Shown: positions 35,562 through 46,400 of the stretch, in pieces | How positions within the stretch are numbered: the stretch's first letter is position 1 | Layout of the letters: the number at the start of each line of letters is the position of its first letter | Origin: Zygnema cylindricum | Taxonomy: Eukaryota > Streptophyta > Zygnematophyceae > Zygnematales > Zygnemataceae | NCBI GenBank assembly: GCA_037447655.1 | Contig: JBBHKE010000624.1 | Coordinates: 61,451 to 125,450 of the forward strand | DNA length: 64,000 nucleotides | Direction: 5' to 3' | Notes under the pieces: model-generated | What the model was told of the DNA's origin: nothing | What the model saw: only the letters and a program-made list of their open reading frames with translations | The model's database searches: none | Position numbers and translations under genes: made by a program

Positions 35562-36430
35562 TGAAATTAAAGATATTTGAAAAATAATTATCTTGGCTAC
35601 CCTTCTTGTATATTTTTATGGCAAGTATAGCGAAAAAAAGTAGAGAAAACGAAATTCGGTATCCATGGCCGAAAGTCCTTGAATCTGTGACATCGACGTT
35701 GTCACAAGTGAGTGTGACGTCACGATGTTACAAAACCCTAAACATCTGCCATGTCACTAAATTACAAAAATGTAGACGTCTACAACTGTCGTTGTTTTTG
35801 TTGGCGTCACTAATTTCGTAGTCGTCGTCAACCGTCACAAAGTTGTACCTACGTCTACAACCGTCACATTTCAAAGTTCCGATTTCATTTTCGCACATAG
35901 GGACGCTTTTCAAAGTAGTACGGAACACTTCACTACAGTCCAAAATACTTTTTCAAAGTATCGCTTACATGGGGACGTACCCATAGTTTCGTACAGACAG
36001 ATTTTACTGTAGCCGTAAATACACTACAGGATGTACGCAAATTAGGAGAGTATTCGGTCGACGATGGTTCATGTGATTTGGTACGGACTTACTTGGAGGA
36101 TCGCGAAGCGATCCGGATGTGGACGTATGACGCAATCTTATACAAGGAGTGTCGCGACATTTAATGCGACGGTACAAAACTTGAGAAGTACGCAGTGGAT
36201 TGATTTGTCAAAGCAAATCCGATATAAAAGATTCTTTACGGCCGATGGCGGTACCAACTTTAGTTAGGTAGCGTGAGGACAATCGACAAGCATTACAACG
36301 GACTATCCGCGACAATGAGTTACTGTACGGCATAAGCAGGTCGTCTGATGCAAATTAATTTAACGGACGTTTTTGCACATACAAAGAAATTAGTGTTGAC
36401 TCCGAGTAGTTTTAGTGTTGACCTCGAGTA

Positions 36431-36989
36431 CACCGCCAATCGCTATTAGCGTTGTGTACGCTAATTCCGTCCCACTTTTTTTTTTTTTATTCTCCATTAG
36501 CGTAGTTCATTCTATTTTTTTCTTTACTCTATTTAGGGTTAATTTTTTAGTACCGTACTAAATGGAAGTACGCCATCAGTTAAATAGTGTGGTGTACGGA
36601 CAATGTCAGACCGTACAAAATTGTACCTTTTAAGTGAAAAAGTATAATTAATGAGTTTTAGTAGCCGCGGACGCATGAGAATGTGCCCTCTAAAAAGGGG
36701 GTCTAATTAGGTTGTCAAATATCACGTTCGCACATATTAGTCCAGCAACCACGTTTCGACTGTGTGAACGTACGATTTGTGTACGATTTGTAAGATTTTG
36801 TAAGAATACCTATATTAGTGTAAGCATGTTTGCGACCGACATTTATTATTTTCAAAGATCCAAATTAGAATTATTAAACAATTAGAATGTATGTTTTTTT
36901 TCAAAATTTTCAAATTCTTAATTAGCGTAAACCACGGTAATTTTTCATGTACTCTAAAGAAACTTCTACGCTAATAAAGATTGGCGGTG
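36431..36989. mobile_element. TA-flanked MITE (copy 3) with empty site
   Basis: Ends CACCGCCAATCGCTATTAGC and (reversed) CACCGCCAATCTTTATTAGC with TA on both sides. The corresponding position in LTR1 (near 26101) reads GTTGACCTCAAGTAGTGTGA with a single TA. This shows that TA is the duplicated target and gives the element's exact ends. 559 bp, non-coding. Confidence 0.9.
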
Positions 36990-37043
36990 TAGTGTGAGGA
37001 AATAACCTAGTTAACTTTTGCCTTAAGGATAATCACCGTGGGG

Positions 37044-37765
37044 CAGAGGTCGCAAACGGTCAACCGAAACCGTGACCGACCGTTAACCAACCGCCCGCGC
37101 CGGATCCGGAACGGATTCGGTTGCCAAATTTTGGGGGTCGGGCGGTTACGGTCGGTTGATTCACCAGGAAAAAAAAACGGTCGGTTACGGTCGGTCAACC
37201 AAAAAACCAAAAAAAAAGAAAATTTTGTACTGTCCCTATTATCCAACATTCTTGTACTTTGTACTCTTTTGGCATCGTGGAAGTACGTGACATCATGATT
37301 AGCGTCGCAAATTTGACACGGTACTGTAGTAAGCTATTTATTTCGCAAATCAAAGGGAACGCAACAAAGCTCGCAAATCTAACACGGTAGTACAATATTC
37401 ATTTCGCAAATCTTAAGCAACGCGACAAAGGGTCGTAAATCTGACACACTAGTACACTATTCATTTCGCAAATCTTAGGGAACGCGACAAAGCGTCGCAA
37501 ACCTGACACGGTAGTAACACTATTCATTTCGCAAATCTTAGGGAACGCCACAAATCGTAATTATTGGCTTATTCGGTCGTACATTGATTAATTTTGTACA
37601 TTTTCGATTACGAGCAGGCACGGTTAGTCACGAAAAATCAAGATTCGGATATTTTATTTTTTTTCGTAAACGACGGTTGGTTAACGGTTAACAATTTTGG
37701 AGCGTGACAAAACTCGGTCAGGCGTCGATTACTCAGATTTTGAAAAAAAAAAACGGTCGGTTTCG
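37044..37765. mobile_element. hAT-like remnant with internal tandem repeat
   Basis: The left end CAGAGGTCGCAAACGGTCAA looks like a hAT terminus with subterminal CCGTTAACCAACCG motifs, which recur inverted near 37680. The matching right terminus is absent. Inside (37309-37556) are about four ~75-base units containing CATTTCGCAAATCTTAGG. The insert is flanked by a ~44-base duplication of LTR sequence (37008-37042, diverged, and 37766-37808). Confidence 0.6.
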
Positions 37766-38301
37766 GGAAACAACCTGGTTAACTCTTGCCTTATAGATAA
37801 TCACCGTGGGTGTGCCAATTAGCTTATTAGTAGACATACGCATTTATTTATTTTGTTATTTTGTCAGATGTAGGTGGCTCACAATTGTATATATTCATGA
37901 GCGCTTTGTAGAACAAATATCAATGTGTTAAGGAAAGTAGGAACCTAAGATGTAGTTCTTTAAAGTTGTCGAGTGTAGGAAATGTAGATAAGAAACATGG
38001 TTGATAGCGTTGCTTTGTTGCCTTGAGATAACATAAGAGTTTTTCGGAGATAACATGTGTATTAAAGTTGTTTAGTGCTTGTGTGTTTGGTGCGTGTGTT
38101 ATGTATTCTTTTATGTGTGTTGAGATCATTGTTACGTAAGTCGTAAGGTGTAGTTCTTGATGTGTCACAAGATTAATAAGTACATGTAAGAGTAGAATGT
38201 CATTATTGATGGTAGACTATATTACTCATCGTTGGGGATGCAATAGTTTGGGTGTTTTCCGCGGTCTATTTTAGACCAAGGAACAACATGCGAAAGTACC
38301 C

Positions 38302-39457
38302 TTACTTTGCCACATGGGCCGTATCTTTATTCTTATAAATTTGATAAAGTATTCTACGTTTGTATTTTCTGTTCGGTTTTTGGCTCTCATAAGTTAAGCT
38401 TCCAATGATAGTTGACTGCTAAGGACGCAAGATTACATTTAAATCGCGGTTTGCAATAGTGTAAACTGCATTGGATTCACAAGAAACAAATTGCCTGTAG
38501 TTTTTTGAATTAATGTGTAAAACTTTATATTTTTTAAATACTTCACAACTGCATTGTAGCTCGTACTTTTCATTTACTGCTTAGAAACATAGTTGTTCAA
38601 ACGTTTAGTGCAAACGATTCAATCGCGACGAATTATACGTAACGAACGCATTGAATGATTTGAACAAATCGTTAAAATTGTTAATGAATTTTCATCGAAA
38701 CTACTCCATACATGTAAAAAAAAATGAATTTTACATGTAGCGCAGTTTGTAAGTTTTTTGTTAAATGAGCTCTAAAATATTTTAAATATTTAAATGTATC
38801 ACACTTCACGTGTGCACCGGAATTTCCTCATTGACTGTTAACAGAAAATAATGAAATAGGGTCGTGTGAAATGGCATAGTGCCAGGATCAAATTTCGGCC
38901 AACGCAAAATTTTGTAAAAGTCCATCTAAAGGGCAGATTATTGGCAGATTTTCAACATTCCATGGTGGCTTCTTTCAAAAAACATTGAAGAAGACGTTCG
39001 TACTGTTTTCAAACTTACCGCGTGCAAATAGTGCGACATTCAACGTCTCTTTTTGAAAATGTCCTTACATTGTCGATAAAATTACGTAGATGTTCCGTGA
39101 AATTTCTGTACAGTTTACTGAACAAGAAGTACTAATAACTGCGACGTATGTTTCGGTCAAATTCCGTTCATTTCCGTAAAAAACCGTACCGTTTACAGGA
39201 CAGAAAGTACATCGCGTATTTTTGCGATTTTTTCAACAGTAACGAATTATACGTAGATATCGGGCAAAATGACAAAATCGCACGATTTGAACAACAGCGC
39301 TTGGAAACGATGATCTCAGCGTACTATGCGAGTTGCTATGTTTTGTTTTCAAAATTATAGTGCGTATAGTATTTTACAACCACATATAGCGTTTCCAATT
39401 GTTTTTGCACGTGTGAGCTAGAGACTAGAGCCTTCTGACTTTGTGAGGGAGCCTTCC
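38302..39457. other. upstream region of the transporter gene
   Basis: AT-rich, and no repeat of the families in this window is recognisable. It must hold the promoter and 5' leader of the transporter, but I see no motif I would call. A stop in frame near 39419 precedes the ATG at 39458. Confidence 0.4.
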
Positions 39458-40383
39458 ATGGATGCTGTGGCGTCTCTATCGTCCATGGAGCCCTCTCTAT
39501 CGTCCATGGAGCCCTCAGTAGAGGCTGATGAACGCCGCTTACGTCATCTCGGATACCGACAAATTTTGAAACGAGACTTGGTGAGATGTCTGTCGTCTGT
39601 CTTCAGAACTGTCAGCCCATGCTATATCTTGTCGCTGATAAATTACTCCATGGTGTTTCCTACAAGATTGGGTAGCGTTTTTGTTCTTTGTTGTGATCAT
39701 CACGTATGATTTTGTAATCTATTTCATAATATCTTTCTTCAATTCTACGGTTAGTATTCGACTGAAATTGTCTCTTATACGAGAAGAGTCAGAACGGAGA
39801 AAAATCGTTTGATTAATTCACAGTTTAGATCAGTTTCGAATGGAGTTGAATCTGCAGAGACCAGATCAAAAATAATATGAAATAAAGTTGATTCCTTTAT
39901 TCAAGCCTGTGTCCTTTTTGTTAGCTTATTTACACTTCGATGTACACTTTCGTGTACTAAAATCAGTTTCCCAGTATTATTTTTTCCTCAAAAATTATAC
40001 GTGTTTATGCAAAACCTGTTATTCCTATGTAGTCTTTTCTGAATTTATTCTTGTTTATGTATTTTGTCCGTTCCTTTACCCTCACGTCACGTCACGTCAC
40101 CCTCGTTGTTCCCTGTAATCGCCTGGCTTTGCAGAGCGCCCTTATCAGCTTCTGCTTCTCCATCTCCTTCTACGCCATTCCCCTTACAATCACCAGTCTC
40201 TACACGCTAGGATTCTACAACGGTGGTCCCGTGGCCATCATATGGGGATGGCTCCTTGTTAGCTTCTTCTCCATGTTTGTGGCGCTCTCTTTGGCGGAAA
40301 TTTTGTCGGCTTTCCCGGTTAGCCGTGCCTTTTCCCTCTCCCTCTCCCTCTCCCTCTACTTCTCCCTCTCCCTCTTCATCGCC

Positions 40384-40420
<37 letters not shown>

Positions 40421-43400
40421 TCCCTCTCCCTCTTCCTCTCCCTCCCTCTCTTTCAGACTATTCTTCATTTCTTTTCCTGTTCTATATTTCTCTACCCTCT
40501 CCCTCTCCCTCTCCCTCTCCCTCTCCCTCTCCCTCTCCCTCTCCCTCTCCCTCTCCCTCTCCCTCTCCCTCTCCCTCTCCCTCTCCCTCTCCCTCTCCCT
40601 CTCCCTCTCCCTCTCCCTCTCCCTCTCCCTCTCCCTCTCCCTCTCCCTCTCCCTCTCCCTCTCCCTCTCCCTCTCCCTCTCCCTCTCCCTCTCCCTCTCC
40701 CTCTCCCTCTCCCTCTCCCTCTCCTTCTCCCTCTCCCTCTTCCTCTCCCTCTTTCTCTCTCTCTCTCTCTCCCTCCCCCTCGCCCTCTCTCCTCTCTGCA
40801 AATTTGGCAGATTTTGCTGCCTCTTTTGTGTTGTGGAATTATGGTCTAGGTGTGTATTGCATGGTAATGTGTGCTGCAAGAATTTCGATATCTGCTGAGC
40901 TTGCTGTTTTTGGAAGCAACAACATATCTTGGTTTTTGATGGCGAATATGTTATTTTGAGTCTTGAGCATCTGGTTTTGCAGTAGAGTGACAAGTATTGA
41001 GTCTGGGTTTACCAGTTAGGAACATTTTTTTTGCATTTTTTTTATTTTGCCTTGTTGCAAGTATGGCTCTTTACTTATGGAGCACACCAAGTTGTTTACT
41101 AATTGTTGTGGAATACAAAGGAGTAGTTGTATCTTTTCAGTAGTTGTTTCAGTGTATCTTGTCATTAGTAGTTTCAGTTTATCTTTTCAGTAGTAGTTCC
41201 AGTTTATCTTTTCAATAGTAGTTCCAACGTATCTTTTCAATTTGCTCATGGATGCAATGTCTGGTTTCAGCCGGCTTTTTGTTTTCTGCCATGACTGCTG
41301 GCAACTCACGGAAGATGGATTTGCTGGTGCACCAGACTGCAGGAGGTATTTACCAGCAAGCTTTTTGTTTGGGAGGAGAGAAATGGGGCCCTTTGGCAAG
41401 CTGGTGGACTGGGTGAGAGATCCCACCTCAACACTTCTTGATTGAGTTTCTTCGCTGTCAAAAGATGGGCAAGATTTTCATATCGTGAGTTTGTTCTTCT
41501 AAGTTTCAGAATCCCTGACACATGTTTAGTTTGTGTTTTCATCACTTTAGTTATCCGGGTTTTACTTTTATCCGACCAGTGTTTCTCTGTCCTTCGTCCT
41601 CGCCTCTTTTAATAGTTTGTCGGCATTTTTTTGACATCTTTTCTGCAGGTGGCTGAGTTGGGTAGGTTTTGTGAGCGGAATCACGACTGTGAATTATACA
41701 TTTGGGCGGTATCTGGGGATGATTATTTTCCTTGTGACAGGCTCTTACATCCCGTCCAATCGCGTCATTTTTGCCATATCCTGTGTTGCTCTACTTCTGG
41801 AAATGACATTTAATGTCTTTCCTGTTCGGGTTCTTGGACGCATTGAAGTGATAGGGGCAATTTGGACCGCATTTGCCACAATATTCCTCATTGTTCTCAT
41901 CCCTTCTGTGGCGCCCAAGCATCAAACATTCTCCTTTGTCTTTACCACTTTTTACGACAATTCCGCTGCTTCTGGTCTTGACTCTCCCATTTATCTCTTC
42001 TCCATAGGATTGCTCATGAGCCAGTTTTCTCTTATTGGATACAATGTAAATGGACACTTATCAGAAGAGACAAAATCCAGTGATTCTTCTTCAGCGTGGG
42101 CTATGATCTACTCTCTGGTTAGCACGATTATCATGGGCTTTGCCCTTTTGCTAGCCATAACTTTCAGGTCAGTCTATTTCTTATGCTTTATCATTTGTGT
42201 GCACCAAAATAAGGAGAATTGTGATTGGTGAGATATCTGGGCTGTTATCTTTTCACTTCTAATCCTTCCACCTCATCGATTGTACTGTATCTTCTGGTAA
42301 TTCTGATTGCTTCCATCAAATATTTCTTGCCCGCATCAACACATCCATTGAATTTAAAGCAATTATTGGCAGTCCGAGTTGTTACTTTGCAAGGTGCAAA
42401 CATCTGGCAAATTACTTGTCTTTCAATTTTCAAATTCAAATTTTGAACCGCAATGTTTATTTGTGCAATCTGTCATTTGAAGTATAGGATGACTGTCCTT
42501 ATGATGCAATAAGACTTTTCATGTTATGCAATCTGAGCGCTCTTGTGAATTCATGTGCTCTCACTTTCAAATTGAAACTGCTTACACGTCTTTGAATATT
42601 GGTGTAAATTTTGTAAAGAACTACTTTGTAAATTTCAATATGTTAGCGAGAAGAAAATATTTTTCACGCGGTTCGGTTCAATTGTGCTGTCACGGTATGT
42701 TATAAGATGATCCTAGAGCTGAAAATACGAATGCGCCCCAAAACTAGTTTGAGGTCAACAACCTTCTGTAGAGTGAGTCTTATTGGAAAGAGTTTATGGG
42801 CACTCGGCCTAGTTTAGCTCAACTTTCTTTTTTTGCTGGAATCCTTGCAGAAGTTAACATCAGTTACATTTCTAATCATATTGAGCAAGTGATGTATCGC
42901 GCACTATCAGTATATAAATAAGAGTCTTTCAGACGCCCTTCCGGAAAGCCTTATATAGGGGGTGTGTCCGTTTTCTGTTCGTCCGCAGTACGGATTGCCA
43001 TATTGTTTATTGCGTTCCTAACCGTTGATGTGCAGACTGCCGTACGGATGGCGTAATGAAATATTGCCGTGCGTCAGCGGTAGAGACCGCCGTACCGCTG
43101 GCACGACGTAACGTTGCCGTGCGTCGGCAGTACATACTGCCGTACCGCAGGCACAATGTTACGGTGCCGTGCGTCGGCAGTACATACTGTCGTACGCAGG
43201 CACAATGTTACGGTGCCGTGCGTCGGCAGTACACACTGCCGTACGCAGGCACAATGTTACGGTGCCGTGCGTCGGCAGTACATACTGCCGTTCGCAGGCA
43301 CAATGCTACGGTGCCGTGCGTCGGCAGTACATACTGCTGTACCTCAGGCACAATGTTTCGGTGCCGTGCGTCGGCAGTACATACTGCCGTACCGCAGGCA

Positions 43401-46400
43401 CAATGCTACGGTGCTGTGCGTTGCCGGTACATTTATGTACAGTCTGACATCGACCGTACACCACACTATTTATATCTTATAGTATTTTCGTTCTTTACCT
43501 TATTTTGTATGGAACCTTAATTAACGTCAAAGAAAAATTAAAATCATGTTATCCTATTTGAGAAAAAAAATCAAAATTTTAAGAACCCAAATTAGTGACT
43601 TTGACACTAATAACGATTCGCGGTGTAGCGCTGCCGTGGGTCGCGGTACGGACCGCCGTACCGCTGGCACAAGCGTCGCAATACAGACCACTGTACGGCT
43701 GACACAATCTAAAGCTGCCAACAGTCCTCAGTAGAGACTACACCGTGAATCGCTATTAGCGTAATAAAAAATATAGCGTAATGAAACAATTAGCGTACTT
43801 TATGGTAAATTGTGTTTTTTCGGGTACACCATGATACTAATTTATCATGTACTCTAATTTGTAAACTGCTTTGTAAAAAATTTCGGCACGTAATATGTCC
43901 ACACTAAAACATGTAGATGTACGAAATTGTTATGAAATGCGTACCTACCTATGTAGCAGTACATTTCTGTACATTTCCTAACAATGTCCCTACATTTTAC
44001 AGCGTTAAGGGTTGTTTAAGGAATTTTTAAGGCTTTAGAGTACATTTTCTTACATTCCGTGTGTTTGAGTATAACTGCCCCACACTTTTCATACATGTAA
44101 GTACATCGTCGGTAGTTTCCATATATGTTAGGGTTATATATTTTAGGGTTTGTATGGTACATTTCCGTACATTCCCGTATATTTCAATACAACTGCGCTA
44201 CACTTTGCGTGCAATGACGTACAGTGGTCGTAAATTTTCGTACATATTTGGGTAATTAAAGGGGGAATTTTAGGGTTTTTAGGGTACATTGTCGTACATT
44301 CCTTTATATTTGAGTACGACTGCCAAAAAATTGTTGTACCATTAGGTTTTGTGTGGTACACTTTTCGCATATTACACCGTGAATCGTTATTAGCCTTATG
44401 TACGCTATATCGGCACCCCAAAATTTTGACATTGATACCTTAAATATAGTAAATTACACTATTTAAGGACGTGGACCATAATCTGCCACGTCTCTTGGAA
44501 CTAAATTAGAATGAATGATGCTATTTTTTTATTTACACTAATTTTTTCTATACTCTAATAACGATTCAAGGTGTACTGTACATTTCTCTTAATTTTCCGT
44601 CCATTTTAAGGATTTTTAAAGATTTTCTATGATATGCTCGCCGTACATTTACGTATATGTTCGTACAGTGAAAACTAAATGGATTTTAAGAAAAGTATAA
44701 AAGTCGCGAATACTACGTTAAAATCAGAAATAAAATCCAAATCCGTACAAATTGGACAACTAGGGCTCAAACCATTACACTGGCTAAAAACTCTATACAA
44801 CCATAAACACACAACACGAACATTGCCCGTGTAACGGGCTCATTTTGTCTTGTTTCCAAAATAGTGTATCGAACCAGATGTAGTTTTTTTTTTTTTTACT
44901 GGTGTATTGGAAGATGTCTTGTAGTGTAGTATATCACAATTCTATTTTATATGAGGAAACTGCATGGTGAATCGCTGTTAGTGCTAATGACTTTAGCGCC
45001 GGTTTTTTTTGCCTGACCATAAAATAGCGTTAATAACACATTTTTTTCTTTAATGCTATTTCTTTAAGTGGTTCAGAACCGGCCACGTCTTCAGAACTGA
45101 ATTATATTTATTAACGCTAAAATAAACCTCTTGGTAGTAGTTATTTGCTTCAATAGCGATCCACGGTGTACTGTACATGTGCTATCAGTACAGCACACAT
45201 CACATCTTTCTGTTGTCAGTTTTTTTTCCGTTACATCAGCTGCCTCCTTGCTCCGAGTATACCTGTCAGTTCCGATGGGACATGGATGCTGACAGAAAGC
45301 ACGGTGACCTGCAGATCCCATGGACAAAACTACAATTTTTTTTTTTGGGAAAACTTGGGCACACTGTCTTATTTTTGAATACCTCATTTCTTGGCGGAAG
45401 TCGACATTTCTCACCTAAAGCTTATAGATTGCTCCACCTTGTTATCTAAAATATTTGGGTATTGTGACTGCTTGGAAAGAGACGGCGACGATACTGACTG
45501 CATTAAACACCTGTCTCGGAGTATAACTCCAATGAGTATAAGTAGTTAATCACGGTAAAGCCTGGCATGTAATATTCGTAAAATTCAAGTTTTAGTTTTA
45601 CTAGCTTTTCTCTTTTCTTTTAGGGAACGTCATTGAGTCACTCAAATTTGAATCAAAAAGGTCGTGCAATGGGTGTCCCATGTCAACTGTACCGTACATT
45701 TTAGGACACTTTCCTCTATATGTTGGTGGACACAAAATCCAATTTGAATAGATTTGAGGTTTCTATGGTGCGACACTTTAATTGGTGTATGTTCATTTAG
45801 TTAGTTATTTGTATCCTAGTATTTCTTTGAGGTGGTTCAGTAAGTTTGGGCAGAATTTTTTTTTACTTTTGTTCGAAAAGCACTAAATCAAGTAGAATAT
45901 CCATCACATGTTTCGCTTACCGTTAGATACCCCCCGTTGACCTACCACTGTGTAAGACCACAAGCAGCACATAGAATGTCATTTATCGTGGCAATATTAT
46001 CATGTATATTGAGGTATTATATGTTTCGAGGCGTCATCTTCATCTAGTATCGCAGCCTTTTCTGTCACTTGCATCGAATATTGGTGTCACGATCTACAAC
46101 TATGCATTGTTGTTGTTTGAGTTCAGAGTCCTTCAACTAGTATTTCAATCTTCATTTCCTTGAGTGGATTAAGAAATAGTTATTCGTCTTTTACCTCTGA
46201 GATGACGGGCATTCGGATGGGATTGCAGCATTCAAAATCCCAACAATGTGTTAAACCCCGACAGTAAAACTGGAGGAGGTTTTGCAGCTCTGCAAATATA
46301 TTATGATGTTTTTTATGCTCGCTACAGTTCAGGAGCGGGTGCACTTGTTGTGATTGGAGGAATCTCGGCCTGTTGTGTTTTTGGAAACACTGCACGATTG

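Larger units (their letters stand above)
33330..35982. mobile_element. Harbinger-like element E0 with inner relative E6
   Basis: Left end GGGCGTGTCCCCATGTG after TTA at 33327-33329. Right end, reversed, GGGTACGTCCCCATGTAAG before ATA. LTR1 of F shows the empty site GACTTAGTTTCG. A second left end, GGGTATGTCCCCATGTG, lies at 33993 after ATA. Counted from there without the solo LTR, the element is 934 bp, the usual size of this family. There is thus one right end for two left ends. No transposase. Confidence 0.75.
25311..38288 (+). mobile_element. LTR element F (LARD-like, non-coding)
   Basis: A complete LTR element flanked by the perfect 5-bp duplication TGCGA (25306-25310 and 38289-38293). 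Both LTRs start TATTGTTTTTAAAATTAAG and end GGAACAACA. A primer-binding site and a polypurine tract sit at the correct positions. After removing later insertions the internal region is about 2.35 kb without gag or pol, so it would depend on enzymes from another element. LTR1 and LTR2 look very similar, which suggests fairly recent insertion, but I could not compute identity. Confidence 0.85.
33094..38288 (+). repeat. 3' LTR of element F, interrupted
   Basis: Same start and end as LTR1, but enlarged by a Harbinger-like block (33330-35982), a TA MITE (36431-36989) and a hAT remnant (37044-37765). LTR1 supplies the uninterrupted sequence for the first two. Confidence 0.85.
42168..46228 (+). other. 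intron 4 of the transporter (4.06 kb)
   Basis: The donor GTCAGT after the split serine codon and the acceptor TTGCAG are clear. The intron has grown by accretion: minisatellite 43015-43440, MITE ends at 43625, 43741, 44375-44573 and 44963-45168. The rest is AT-rich without recognisable features. It contains no coding sequence. Confidence 0.8.

Noticed and set aside
40051-40993. Long Ser-Pro, Leu-Pro and Arg-Glu frames on both strands
   Set aside because: They are translations of the CCCTCT intron repeat in three registers; only 40135-40317 is exonic.
43056-43520. Three overlapping frames rich in [10 protein letters not shown]
   Set aside because: Produced by the 51-base minisatellite, whose length is a multiple of three.
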